Shown here: one piece after another, positions 1-7,968 of the stretch
Layout of the letters: the number at the start of each line of letters is the position of its first letter
Position numbering within the stretch: the stretch's first letter is position 1
Source of the DNA: Chitinophagaceae bacterium
GTDB taxonomy: Bacteria; Bacteroidota; Bacteroidia; Chitinophagales; Chitinophagaceae
Assembly: GCA_016706055.1 (NCBI GenBank)
Contig: JADJKL010000002.1
Span: forward strand, 124,001-188,000
DNA length: 64,000 bases
Direction of reading: 5' to 3'
Made by a program: the position numbers and the translations under genes
The notes under the pieces: model-generated
Database searches by the model: none
What the model saw: only the letters and a program-made list of their open reading frames with translations
Told to the model about the DNA's origin: nothing

Positions 1-753
1 CTTTCTTCCTTCGTAAGACTGTTGGTCAAAATCAATACAGCGGATGCGATACTGATAATCTTCAATATCCGGTGTAATGTCAATTACAAAATTATAGCTA
101 CGCATATCGCCAAGTAATCGCACAAAACATCTTTCATTAAACTTCACAAATTCTTTAGCTATCCTGATCTTATTTGTATCTGGGGCATTTAAAAACTGGC
201 TGATAAACATATCACCAGGAATACCGGGAATATGTTCTTCCACCAATGTATTATCACTTGTAAAAAAAATGATACGGTTAGGAGAGAGGATATGCTCTAA
301 TTCTAATCCATATATTCTGGAAGCATCGGCAATTTTTATATAGTAGTGATCATAATTGTCGTTGAACTTATTGACGATTCTGATGCGAAAAGGATTCGAG
401 TTGCCAAAAGTGCAATAATCAACTCTAGCAACATCAAAATGACTGAGAAAACTATAATCACCTTCCGTTTTTAGCGCAGCATAAATTTTTACCAATCCTT
501 CTCTTATAAATTCCCAGTCACGACTGTCGTAAGATGTTTTTTCCCATAAAGTATCTTTCCCATTTTTATCTTTTATAGGAGTGGACCAGGTAAAATTCAA
601 CAGGTCGTTGTAAGATACAGGCAGCTTTACTTCACGGCCATGATTTTTGAGGTAATTACGTAGCTTCTCATTCACCGGATACATCGGTTTCTTTCTGGAA
701 GGCTTATCACCTTCATTAAGTTCTACATCATTATTCTTTTCGCTAAAATTCAT
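1..753 (-). CDS. hypothetical protein, kinase-like C-terminal motif, truncated by window edge
   Basis: An open frame of 251 codons starts at the ATG complementary to 751-753 and runs off the left edge, so the C-terminus is missing. No signal peptide is visible; the N-terminus is charged (MNFSEKNNDVELNEG), so the product is probably cytoplasmic. Near the visible end are LGDMRSYNFVI and, about 20 residues later, IRCIDFDQQSYEG. That spacing resembles the catalytic-loop Asn followed by the metal-binding Asp of protein-kinase-like folds, but this is inference only and I do not recognise the family. It lies 21 bases downstream of the BtuF-like gene on the same strand, so the two may be co-transcribed. 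Confidence 0.7.
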   Translation of the reverse strand, partial: MNFSEKNNDVELNEGDKPSRKKPMYPVNEKLRNYLKNHGREVKLPVSYNDLLNFTWSTPIKDKNGKDTLWEKTSYDSRDWEFIREGLVKIYAALKTEGDYSFLSHFDVARVDYCTFGNSNPFRIRIVNKFNDNYDHYYIKIADASRIYGLELEHILSPNRIIFFTSDNTLVEEHIPGIPGDMFISQFLNAPDTNKIRIAKEFVKFNERCFVRLLGDMRSYNFVIDITPDIEDYQYRIRCIDFDQQSYEGRK

Positions 754-774
754 TTGGTAAATAGTGAATTGATT

Positions 775-1566
775 CTAAGGTCGTACAATTTGTTCGTAAA
801 GCGTAGCAAAATATGCCGGAGCTTTTAGTAAGCGGCTTCCATACCAGCTAAACATTTCACCATCTGCCAGTATTATTTTAGTAGTTGGTAAATGAATTTG
901 TAATTCATCAATATGTTTTTGTTTGAAAGGAAATGGTTCAGACGAAAGGATAACCAATTCAGGATTCCTATTTTTCAATTCTTCAATCGTTATTTCCGGG
1001 TATCTTGTAGCATTGGCGTATATATTTCTAATGCCAACAATTTCAAGCATAGAATGAATAAAAGTATGGCCACCAACGGTCGTATATGGCTTTTGCCAGA
1101 TAAGATAAATTGTTTGTGAATTTGAGTTTGGATTTTGAAGTTGAGCGAAGTTTTCTTTGATGCTACCGACTATGCTTTTCGATTGGGTTTCTTTATTGGT
1201 GATTAATCCAATCTGTCCAATCATTTCATAAGCATCAGTAAGATTATTTATATCACTGATCCATACAGGATAATATTTTTCCAACTCTTCAATCTGTTCT
1301 TTTACATTTTCCTCTTTGTTGGCAATTATAAGGTCGGGTTGTAAAGCATGAATACTTTCCATATTCAATTGCTTCGTGCCGCCAACTCTTGGTTTGCTGC
1401 GAAACCATGCATCAGGATGCACACAAAACTTAGTAATACCAACAACTTCGCCTGACAGGCCAAGATCAGCCAGTAATTCTGTTTGCGATGGTACTAAGGA
1501 AATAATCCGCTTTGGATAAGCGTCAATAAATGTGGTTCTTCGGGTTTGGTCTTTAAAAACGGGCAT
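775..1566 (-). CDS. BtuF-like periplasmic-binding-fold metal/cobalamin receptor
   Basis: A 263-residue protein of the helical-backbone metal receptor family (Peripla_BP_2 fold, as in BtuF, which binds vitamin B12). Typical features are the start of the fold at RIISLVPSQTELLADLG (about residues 20-36), VVGITKFCVHP, the RVGGTKQLNMESI segment and LQPDLIIANKEEN. No signal peptide or lipobox is seen at the N-terminus (MPVFKDQTRRTTFIDAYPKR), unlike classical BtuF, so it may be cytosolic or have lost its export signal. No ABC permease or ATPase is adjacent. Cobalamin is the usual ligand of the family, but the ligand here is not proven. Confidence 0.8.
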   Translation of the reverse strand: MPVFKDQTRRTTFIDAYPKRIISLVPSQTELLADLGLSGEVVGITKFCVHPDAWFRSKPRVGGTKQLNMESIHALQPDLIIANKEENVKEQIEELEKYYPVWISDINNLTDAYEMIGQIGLITNKETQSKSIVGSIKENFAQLQNPNSNSQTIYLIWQKPYTTVGGHTFIHSMLEIVGIRNIYANATRYPEITIEELKNRNPELVILSSEPFPFKQKHIDELQIHLPTTKIILADGEMFSWYGSRLLKAPAYFATLYEQIVRP

Positions 1567-1639
1567 GCAGAAATTTACTGCAAATTTTGGAATTGGAAAA
1601 AATCAGGAAAATGTAAGGATAGGAGGTTTAATCGGTTCA

Positions 1640-1865
1640 CCGCGCCTCCTGCTAATTTTACTTAGCAGGAGGGTTCCGGACTTTGAATCTTTTCATTGGA
1701 TTTGGACACGGTGACACTTTGGTCTTTCTTCAAGGATGTTTGGACTTCGAACGGTTTTTCAAGGATCTGATCTTCTTTGGTTTTTCAATCGGACTTTGGT
1801 CTTTTCGGTTTTTCTTAGGAATTGGTTTCGGTTTTGTTAATTGGACATTGATATTGGATGATTGG
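1640..1865 (-). ncRNA. candidate A-rich RNA with AAAACC-like motifs (sibling of the 49.4 kb element)
   Basis: This gene-free stretch, read on the minus strand, is A-rich and dotted with AAAAACC and TCC motifs. The CC pairs of the GAAAAACC/CAAAACC copies lie at plus-strand 1753, 1779, 1807 and 1830 (steps 26, 28 and 23). AAAGACC copies lie at 1721 and 1798. A TATTTTTG box (complement of 1870-1877) matches the Bacteroidota -7 element TAnnTTTG; the nearest upstream TTTG is at 26 bases, longer than usual. The 3' end is a perfect 11-bp hairpin (1645-1655 with 1662-1672) without a T-run. Composition and motif style match the element at 49.4 kb. No ORF is convincing. The ncRNA call is inference. Confidence 0.35.
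1645..1672. terminator. 11-bp perfect hairpin between BtuF-like gene and candidate RNA
   Basis: The arms CCTCCTGCTAA (1645-1655) and TTAGCAGGAGG (1662-1672) pair perfectly around a 6-base loop. No T-run follows on either strand, so it may be a processing or stabilising stem rather than an intrinsic terminator. Confidence 0.4.
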
Positions 1866-2065
1866 AAGACAAAAATAATTGGCAAATCTTTAATATTATA
1901 GAGCAAAACAACCCTATTTTATTACGACGGTATTTACCACATTAATAGTAATACTGCACTCCTTCTTTTAGGGGTAGCACACAAGAAAAAGCGTAATTAT
2001 ACGGGAAAAAGCTTCCGGAAACGTTACCGGAGATGTCCGAAATCAACTTTCAGCATTATTGCTTA

Positions 2066-3424
2066 TCAATTTCCTAAAGCCTGAATGACATCGTACTTCG
2101 TTACAATATGGAAATTGCCAGCTTCATCTTTTGCTAATACAGCTCCATTCTCTTTATTGATGAGGCTACGAAGCTTCTCAACAGGTGTATCAAATGCCAC
2201 TAACGGAAAAGATGGCTCTAATACTTCTTCTACTTTGGAGTTTTTTATCTCTGGATTGTTGAATATTTTTTGAAACAAACCACTTTCGCTGATAGCACCC
2301 ATTGGGCCATTACCATTAACAACAGGAATCTGATCGATGTCAAATTTTTTCATCAACTCAACAGCTTCTAATACAGTTTGAGAAGGTTCAACCGTAATTA
2401 ATCGTTTTGTATTTCTTGAACTAACAACATCTTTGAAAGTTTTTACATCCAAAAATCCTCTTTCTATCATCCATTGGTCATTATAAATTTTACCTACATA
2501 ACGACTACCATGATCATGAAAGATGCAAACTGTAACATCATCCTTTTTTAATTTGTCTTTTAATTGCATCAATCCTTGTATGCAACTACCGGCACTGTAT
2601 CCACAAAAAATCCCTTCTTCTTTTGCCAGCTTTCTTGCCATTACTGCGCCGTCTTTATCCGTTACCTGTTCAAAATAATCGATGACAGACATATCATAAT
2701 TCTTTGGCACAAAATCTTCACCAAATCCTTCACTGATATAAGGATGTACCTCATTCATATCTATTTCGCCGGTGCGATAATATTTTGTCAATAATGAACC
2801 ATACACATCAATTGCCCAAATCTGAATGTTGGGATTTTTTTCTTTCAGGTATTGTGCAGTACCCGTAATCGTTCCACCTGTTCCGGCGGTACAAACAAGA
2901 TGTGTAATTTTGCCATCTGTTTGTTTCCATATTTCAGGACCAGTTGTTTCATAATGTGCTAACCGATTGGCAAGATTATCATATTGGTTCATATGATAAG
3001 AATTGGGAACTTCCTTAGCCAATCTTGCCGCTACACTATAATAACTTTTTGGATCATCTGGAGCAACGTTGGTAGGGCAAACAATTACTTCGGCACCAAC
3101 AGCTTTTAAAATATCTGCTTTTTCTTTTGATTGTTTATCGGTTGTAACGAAAATACATTTGTAACCTTTTATAATTGCGGCCAACGCCAATCCCATTCCT
3201 GTATTTCCGCTGGTTCCTTCAATAATGGTTCCTCCGGGTTTTAATTTTCCTTCTTGCTCTGCCACTTCCACCATTTTCAATGCCATACGGTCTTTGATGG
3301 AATTACCAGGATTGAAATAATCTACTTTGGCTAATACTAATCCGGGAACATCTTTAGTGATTTTATTCAATTTGATAAGCGGCGTATTGCCAATTGTTTC
3401 TAATATATTATTCTTAATATCCAT
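2066..3424 (-). CDS. cystathionine beta-synthase (PLP domain plus CBS pair)
   Basis: A 452-residue PLP-dependent enzyme of the cysteine synthase/cystathionine beta-synthase family, with the length and layout of eukaryotic-type CBS. It condenses serine (or a serine ester) with homocysteine or sulfide. The Schiff-base lysine is K44 in NPGNSIKDRM, the substrate-binding loop is EGTSGNTG (about 69-76), and the PLP-phosphate loop is TAGTGGTITG (about 184). A C-terminal CBS-domain pair (about 340-452) follows, with VEPSQTVLEAVELMKKFDIDQ and DTPVEKLRSLI; such pairs commonly bind adenosyl compounds. It appears monocistronic. Whether it makes cystathionine or cysteine cannot be told from sequence alone. 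Confidence 0.9.
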   Translation of the reverse strand: MDIKNNILETIGNTPLIKLNKITKDVPGLVLAKVDYFNPGNSIKDRMALKMVEVAEQEGKLKPGGTIIEGTSGNTGMGLALAAIIKGYKCIFVTTDKQSKEKADILKAVGAEVIVCPTNVAPDDPKSYYSVAARLAKEVPNSYHMNQYDNLANRLAHYETTGPEIWKQTDGKITHLVCTAGTGGTITGTAQYLKEKNPNIQIWAIDVYGSLLTKYYRTGEIDMNEVHPYISEGFGEDFVPKNYDMSVIDYFEQVTDKDGAVMARKLAKEEGIFCGYSAGSCIQGLMQLKDKLKKDDVTVCIFHDHGSRYVGKIYNDQWMIERGFLDVKTFKDVVSSRNTKRLITVEPSQTVLEAVELMKKFDIDQIPVVNGNGPMGAISESGLFQKIFNNPEIKNSKVEEVLEPSFPLVAFDTPVEKLRSLINKENGAVLAKDEAGNFHIVTKYDVIQALGN

Positions 3425-3518
3425 TGCAATTATTTAAGCCGCAAAGGTAAGTTTTTCAAGTGAGAGGTTTAAATCAAATGAAACTTGGTAGTTTCTGAAG
3501 TCGAGGAATATGTAAAAA

Positions 3519-3602
3519 TGAACCACATAGAAGCATAGAAAACATAGAAATTCACATAGCTATGTGTTAACCTATTGTGACCTATCTTACTATGTGGTTA
3601 AA
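3519..3602. repeat. CATAGAA-type intergenic repeat with palindromic ends
   Basis: Gene-free stretch 3425-3696. It begins AACCACATAGAAGCATAGAA, repeats CATAGAA-like units, contains the palindrome CACATAGCTATGTG and ends near CTATGTGGTT, which is complementary to its start. It looks like a short non-coding interspersed repeat, not a gene. Confidence 0.5.
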
Positions 3603-3643
3603 CATTTTTCAAACTAAACTTTATCTGGAGCCGATGCAAAACA

Positions 3644-3671
3644 AAAACCCTACTGTAAACAGCAGGGTTTT
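3644..3671 (-). terminator. intrinsic terminator of the sigma/anti-sigma operon
   Basis: AAAACCCT (3644-3651) pairs with AGGGTTTT (3664-3671) with a further CTG/CAG stem inside; on the minus strand the stem ends in a T-rich tract. It lies 25 bases after the anti-sigma-like stop codon. Confidence 0.75.
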
Positions 3672-3696
3672 ACCGGACTCAATACTAATAAAAGCA

Positions 3697-4206
3697 TCAA
3701 GCTTCTTTACGAAATGCTTTTCTTTTACTATTTAAATAATTATCCAATAAAAACAATCCAAGTATTACATTAATCATCATAAATACATTCACGAAAGAAT
3801 TATTAAAGAATTTACTAAGATCAATCTTGCTAATATTTTTTGATATGCTGCTTTCGCTTCCACTTGTCCATTCCATTTGCCCAAAACCATAAATTAGGAA
3901 TCCAACGAGTAAAGCGATAAAGAAAAATCCAATACCCCAGATTATTTTATTATTGATATACGTTTTTGTTGCCGGAGCAATATGCAGCTTCGAAATTTCT
4001 TCCATTACATTTTTACTGAATCGCATAGAAGGTGCTTCTAGTTCTGAAGACTTCAGCAAATCATTTACCTGTAAGAGTTCACTATACTTTGCTTTCCATG
4101 CAGCATCCGTTTCCAGTAATTGTTCAATTACTGTTTTTTCATCAGTTGTTGCAGAGCCGTCAATAAAATTCCAGAGACGTTCTTCTATATTATGTTGTGT
4201 ATCCAT
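3697..4206 (-). CDS. putative anti-sigma factor-like membrane protein
   Basis: A 169-residue protein encoded 11 bases downstream of the ECF sigma gene, which is the usual position for its cognate regulator. The N-terminal half is soluble and helical (LWNFIDGSATTDEKTVIEQL resembles the start of anti-sigma N-terminal domains). Two hydrophobic segments follow (WGIGFFFIALLVGFLIYGFG at about 90-109 and VNVFMMINVILGLFLLDNYL near the C-terminus), placing it in the inner membrane. No zinc-binding HxxxCxxC motif is seen. The anti-sigma role is inferred from context and topology. Confidence 0.7.
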   Translation of the reverse strand: MDTQHNIEERLWNFIDGSATTDEKTVIEQLLETDAAWKAKYSELLQVNDLLKSSELEAPSMRFSKNVMEEISKLHIAPATKTYINNKIIWGIGFFFIALLVGFLIYGFGQMEWTSGSESSISKNISKIDLSKFFNNSFVNVFMMINVILGLFLLDNYLNSKRKAFRKEA

Positions 4207-4217
4207 ACAACGATTTT

Positions 4218-4799
4218 TTAATTTAAGTTTCTTACTTCCTCTATAAAATATGTTTCCATTTTCTCTTTTAATCTTGTTCTTGCCCGATGCAGTCTTACTT
4301 TGGCAGCATTTACTTCTATTCCTAAAACCTGAGCCGTTTCTTCCAGTGATTGTTCTGCTTTATAGAACAAGGTAATAATTTCTGCATCTGCTGGACTCAA
4401 TAAACCAATCGCTTCATTCACCATGGAAACTCTTGATTTCTGTTCTACTAAATTTGCTCTCATTCCCGAATCCTGACTATCGGCTACTTCAAACACTTTC
4501 TCATTATCCAACGAGTGAATATCTAACTTCTTTTTTCTCAAAAAACTGATGCAGGTATTGTTGACGATGGTATAAAGCCAGGTAGTAAATTTTGCCGCTC
4601 CCCGGAAATCAGCCAGGTATTTATAGGCCTTAATAAATACATCCTGCGCCACTTCCTCTGCATCTTCTCTGCCTTTCACAATCCGAAGGCAAAGCGTAAA
4701 AACATAGTTTTGGTAGCGGTTCACCAGCGCAGCATAAGCTTGTTGGTTACCATTTAGCACTTCGCTAATGATTTCATTATCATTCAGTCCGGTAGACAT
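4218..4799 (-). CDS. RNA polymerase ECF sigma factor
   Basis: A 193-residue sigma-70 family ECF protein. Region 2 is at about residues 20-90, with YQNYVFTLCLRIVKGREDAEEVAQDVFIKAY and the -10-recognition segment AAKFTTWLYTIVNNTCISFLRKKK. Region 4 (about 130-185) has LLSPADAEIITLFYKAEQSLEE and a helix-turn-helix in AQVLGIEVNAAKVRLHRARTRL. It is the first gene of a two-gene operon with the downstream membrane protein and is divergent from the gene at 5039. Targets are unknown; autoregulation of the operon is common in such pairs but is not shown here. Confidence 0.92.
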   Translation of the reverse strand: MSTGLNDNEIISEVLNGNQQAYAALVNRYQNYVFTLCLRIVKGREDAEEVAQDVFIKAYKYLADFRGAAKFTTWLYTIVNNTCISFLRKKKLDIHSLDNEKVFEVADSQDSGMRANLVEQKSRVSMVNEAIGLLSPADAEIITLFYKAEQSLEETAQVLGIEVNAAKVRLHRARTRLKEKMETYFIEEVRNLN

Positions 4800-5038
4800 T
4801 CATTTAGTAAGACTACATGATAATTGATTAGGTTACAGTACAAAATACGACAATTTGAGACTATGTATATATAAAGGTAAGACTCAGAACAGGCCTGTAA
4901 CCTTATCTTTTCTGCCGTAGTCTTATTATTTGTACGCTGGTTCAGAAAAATAGTTCTTTAAATATGTAACCAGATTTAAAACCATGTTGTCTGACAAAAA
5001 CAACAGAAAACAAATTATTAAAAAATAAATTTACAGTT

Positions 5039-5419
5039 ATGGATGCAGGAGAAGTATTAATACCCGTTACGATGTTTGCAGGTGGATTTGCCATGATATT
5101 TGGCATCTATTATCTGAAAACCCGCCAGAATCTGGCGATGATAGAGAAAAATATGAACCCAAAGCAGTTTGCTAATCGCCCAGCTCCTTATAAAAACCTG
5201 AAATGGGCTTTGTTGCTGATTGGGGCAGGAGCAGGTTTATTTCTTGCCTATTTATTAGACAATTATGTCTTGTATCAGCAACACAGTAATGGTCATATGG
5301 ATCATGGACAGAATGTACCTATTTATTTTGCACTGATTGCAATTGGCGGTTGTTTGGGATTGCTTGGTTCTTATAAAATGGAAAAGAAATGGTGGGATGA
5401 TAATAAAGAGAATGCTTAA
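5039..5419 (+). CDS. small inner-membrane protein, DUF6249-like
   Basis: A 126-residue protein with three hydrophobic segments: VLIPVTMFAGGFAMIFGIYY (about 5-25), WALLLIGAGAGLFLAYLLDN (about 56-75) and IYFALIAIGGCLGLLGS (about 94-112). Between the first and second is KTRQNLAMIEKNMNP. This arrangement resembles DUF6249-type proteins that often sit beside ECF sigma genes in Bacteroidota. A His-rich stretch (HSNGHMDHG) faces one side between segments two and three. It is divergent from the sigma operon across 239 bases and ends at a good terminator. Function unknown. Confidence 0.75.
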   Translation: MDAGEVLIPVTMFAGGFAMIFGIYYLKTRQNLAMIEKNMNPKQFANRPAPYKNLKWALLLIGAGAGLFLAYLLDNYVLYQQHSNGHMDHGQNVPIYFALIAIGGCLGLLGSYKMEKKWWDDNKENA

Positions 5420-5447
5420 TTAACAAACCTTACACCAGATATGTATG

Positions 5448-5478
5448 CTGCCTTGCTTTTTGCAGGGCAGTTTTTTTT
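5448..5478 (+). terminator. intrinsic terminator after the DUF6249-like gene
   Basis: The stem CTGCC...GGCAG (5448-5452 with 5466-5470), with an inner TGC/GCA, is followed directly by eight T residues. Confidence 0.8.
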
Positions 5479-5572
5479 GCAATACTAAAGGTGAGGCATC
5501 AGCAGGTAAGTGCTAAATTTGGGAAACTCAGAAGGAATAATTTATGGATCAGTTTCAAACTGGATACAAGTT

Positions 5573-6063
5573 ATGAAGATTAAGATTATAAATATCAATA
5601 AGGTTTGTTTTTCAGTGCTTTTTTTTCTTTCAGTTTTTGGAATTCAATGTGGTTCAAAAGAATCTGAACCATGTGACTATATTTATCTAGCAGAATTGAT
5701 GTTGGATAAAATTAAAACAAACGACAAAAACGGCGCAATAGAAATGATGGCATCTTTTGATAAAAAATTTTGGAAGGAAGTGATTGGGAGATGATAAAAA
5801 AATCGGTAATGAAAAGCTTAGAAACCAAAACAACTAAAGAAAGAGTTCGGCCTTCTATCGCTTATTTTAGAAATAGCTCTATCAGCTATGCAGTTGTAAC
5901 ATTTATCTTAGCCAAAAATGGAAGTGTGATTGATTTTTTGGAGGTCAGGTTTTTCAATCCTAAAAGTCCATACAAATGCAAAATAGAATTTTTTGACTTT
6001 AAAAGAAATGGGGCCAAGGAAATTTTTATAAAACCCGATGACCCTGATAGTCACAAAAAATGA
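5573..6063 (+). CDS. small lipoprotein of unknown function, one apparent frameshift
   Basis: Two abutting reading frames look like one gene. The first begins MKIKIININKVCFSVLFFLS and has a lipobox (FGIQC), so the product should be a lipidated outer- or inner-membrane protein. It ends at a TGA at 5792 after FDKKFWKEVIGR. The second frame takes over there (MIKKSVMKSLETKTTKERV...) and continues to 6063 with a beta-rich segment SISYAVVTFILAKNGSVIDF. Adding one G to the GGG run near 5786 joins them into about 163 residues. Alternatively the ATGA overlap at 5791 could be real coupling of two genes. Family not recognised. Confidence 0.5.
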
Positions 6064-6111
6064 AAACTTTACTTAGCCCTATTCTTGGTTAGTGTGCAAT
6101 GTCTGTATATC

Positions 6112-6429
6112 TTTGCCCTTGTTGGTAGAAACGGTGTGCCGGCGAAGCAAAGACAGGACGTTAGGGAAAATCTTATCTTAGTTTTTTATAACTATGGCTA
6201 CTTTCATAACAGAATATCCTCAGTTTTTTACAGCCACCAATCTGGAATGGAAAAGTTATTAAAGCCTGATAAATACAAGCATCGTCATCAGCAGTCTTCT
6301 TTTTCGCCCTTGTTGGTGTTCGCAAAAAGCACCACGCCGTCGCTGTGTGTTGTGTGCAGGCAAAGTAGCAGGGCAAAGACACCAGCGACAGGAAGTTTAA
6401 GAATCCCTTATCTTAGTTCTTTTGTAATT
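6112..6429 (+). repeat. REP-like palindromic leader with duplicated RAYT 5' end
   Basis: Two related units lie upstream of the RAYT gene. Each begins with a GCCCTTGTTGGT core (6115-6126 and 6306-6317) and runs through a stem-forming GC-rich stretch to CTTATCTTAGTT just before an ATG. The first unit is followed by a copy of the first 35 codons of the transposase gene (6194-6299), which goes out of frame after EWK because of one missing A. Matching inverted cores lie downstream of the gene. A tiny signal-peptide-like ORF (MKTLLSPILG, 6060-6092) precedes the first unit and looks cut short. Confidence 0.6.
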
Positions 6430-6948
6430 ATGGCTTCTTTCATAACAGAATATCCTCAATTTTTTACAGCCACCAATCTGGAATGGAAAAAGTTATTAAA
6501 GCCAGATAAGTACAAAGACATTGTCGTCAGCAGTCTTCGATTTTTAGTAAATAATAAAAGAGCTAAGATATTTGCATTTGTAATTATGGATAATCATCTG
6601 CATCTTATCTGGCAAATGATGCCAGATAACAATCCGGCCGCTGTACAAAGAGATTTTCTAAAATATATCGCTCAGCGAATACAAAAGGATTTGAGAAAGT
6701 ATCATCCCGAAGTGCTTGCTCAATTTAAAGTGGATGCAAAAGACCGTGAATATCAGTTTTGGGAACGGAATGCATTAAGTGTAGAGTTGCGTAGCCATCC
6801 GGTATTTATTCAAAAGTTGGAATACATACACTGGAATCCGGTAAAAGCCGAAATGTGTAAATTGTCGGAGGAATACAAATATTCATCAGCTTTGTTTTAT
6901 GAAACAGGAGTTGATAATTGGGGTTTTCTTGAACATTACAGGGATTGA
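6430..6948 (+). CDS. REP-associated tyrosine transposase (RAYT, Y1/HUH family)
   Basis: A 172-residue protein of the IS200/IS605-type Y1 transposase fold in its domesticated RAYT form. The metal-binding HUH motif is H56-L-H58 in AFVIMDNHLHLIWQM. The candidate nucleophilic tyrosine is in KLEYIHWNPVKAEM (about 133-146), the segment that carries the catalytic Tyr in RAYTs. The C-terminal EEYKYSSALFYETG is also typical. Such proteins nick and join single-stranded DNA at REP palindromes. The ATG at 6430 is chosen because homology-like content starts at MASFITEYPQFF and the duplicated copy at 6194 starts at the same codon. The flanks carry REP-like inverted cores. Confidence 0.85.
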   Translation: MASFITEYPQFFTATNLEWKKLLKPDKYKDIVVSSLRFLVNNKRAKIFAFVIMDNHLHLIWQMMPDNNPAAVQRDFLKYIAQRIQKDLRKYHPEVLAQFKVDAKDREYQFWERNALSVELRSHPVFIQKLEYIHWNPVKAEMCKLSEEYKYSSALFYETGVDNWGFLEHYRD

Positions 6949-6969
6949 TATATTAGACGAGTGGACTTC

Positions 6970-7206
6970 CTGTAATTCGTTTGTGGGTTTTAGCACACAC
7001 CCCTCAAAGTTTTGGGAAGACCAACAAGGGCAACAACTTATTCCTATTATTTCAGAACGCAGGGAAGTGTTAAATTTGAAAAGACTTGGGAGGGATTAAG
7101 TTTGGATTTCCGTAATTCGTTTGTTGGTGTTTTTGCTTAGGCACAAGGCCGCACACAACACACAACAAAGGCCGTTCAAAGTTTTCGAGAATACCAACAA
7201 GGCAAA
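6970..7206 (+). repeat. downstream REP-like units, inverted relative to the upstream pair
   Basis: Two direct repeats each run from GTAATTCGTTTGT (6973 and 7112) through CAAAGTTTT to ACCAACAAGG (7020 and 7193). ACCAACAAGGGC at 7020-7031 is the exact reverse complement of GCCCTTGTTGGT upstream of the RAYT gene, so the gene sits between nested inverted repeats. After the last unit, ATATCCTCAGTTTTTTA (7207-7223) copies codons 8-13 of the transposase gene. Confidence 0.6.
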
Positions 7207-7234
7207 TATCCTCAGTTTTTTAACCAAGGCTGAA

Positions 7235-7570
7235 TTACCATCTGCGAAAAAAAGAAAATTGATATGCTTTTTTTATTTCCCATTCGCACTGACAGAATTT
7301 TGAAATAATATCTGCGATAATATTCCCATCACTTTTTGTTAGAAAAAATATCAGTGGAGTGCTTTTATTTTCATAATTTAAACCAATTGTATATGTTCCA
7401 CCAAAGCCATATGTACCTATTAAAGGTTGGATTATTACAGAATAAATGTTCTTTAAGTGACATAGCTTCCTTCCATTAAGAAAAATGAAGTTGTCTTTCT
7501 TTTCGATATTAATACCTTTTAAGTTTTTAGTTGTTTTAAATGTAAAATTTATATGAAAATAAACATACAA
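7235..7570 (-). CDS. hypothetical protein, small, unrecognised
   Basis: An open frame of 111 codons, beta-rich (GTYGFGGTYTIGLNYENKSTPLIFFLTKSDG), without a signal peptide and without a recognisable family. Its end lies next to CCAAGGCTGA (7224-7233), and the inverse TCAGCCTTGG occurs at 7830-7839, so the ORF and the decayed ORF behind it sit inside a short inverted repeat. It could be a remnant of a larger gene. Base composition is AT-rich like the surrounding accessory patch. Confidence 0.35.
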   Translation of the reverse strand: MYVYFHINFTFKTTKNLKGINIEKKDNFIFLNGRKLCHLKNIYSVIIQPLIGTYGFGGTYTIGLNYENKSTPLIFFLTKSDGNIIADIISKFCQCEWEIKKAYQFSFFRRW

Positions 7571-7593
7571 ATCAAAAAACTAAACCTGCTAAC

Positions 7594-7823
7594 CTAGTTT
7601 CCAGCGAATCAATTTTGATTTGTATGTTAGAAAAAAGTAAGTAGTAGAAAAGTAATCATGGTAATAGGTATAAAAAATAAAAAAGTTTTTCTTTTTCTAA
7701 ATTCTTTAAACAAAATTTTAGTTGATTCTCCTTCTCTTGTAAGGTAATAGTTTGAAATTGTTTTTCGATAAAACTAGTCATGCTTGTTAATATATTGTTC
7801 AATAACTTTTTTACTTTCCTCAT
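7594..7823 (-). pseudogene. decayed small ORF with coiled coil and hydrophobic tail
   Basis: The start at 7823 gives MRKVKKLLNNILTSMTSFIE and continues EKQFQTITLQEKENQLKFCL, then stops at 7656. A one-base shift inside the A-run near 7690 opens the frame TFLFFIPITMITFLLLTFFL, a plausible membrane segment, ending at 7594. It may be a small helical membrane protein with one indel, or chance. Gene-free flank 7824-7968 holds only repeat-like sequence (GTGTGTTGGCTTAGTGCC). Confidence 0.3.
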
Positions 7824-7968
7824 CAGTATTTCAGCCTTGGCTAGTGTTCGTAGTAATGATGAGTGTGGTAATGGTTCGTGTCACCACTTCGCAGCCCAAG
7901 TGTCATATAACTTGTGTGTTGGCTTAGTGCCACTCGGCGTTTAGTATATAGAAGACAGCAATTTTATT

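Noticed and set aside
1640..1900. CsrA-sponge RNA on the plus strand because of many GGA triplets
   Set aside because: Bacteroidota generally lack CsrA and the GGA copies are not placed in hairpin loops; the minus-strand reading fits the 49.4 kb relative better.
1683..1901. Plus-strand ORF MNLFIGFGHGDTLVFLQG
   Set aside because: Repetitive Phe/Gly-rich translation of a T/G-rich strand; no start context, no family, and it is the complement of the candidate A-rich RNA.
6085..6948. 287-residue ORF as the RAYT start
   Set aside because: The upstream part translates REP-like palindromes and a duplicated, out-of-frame gene piece; the duplicated copy shows the gene begins at MA(S/T)FITEYPQFF.
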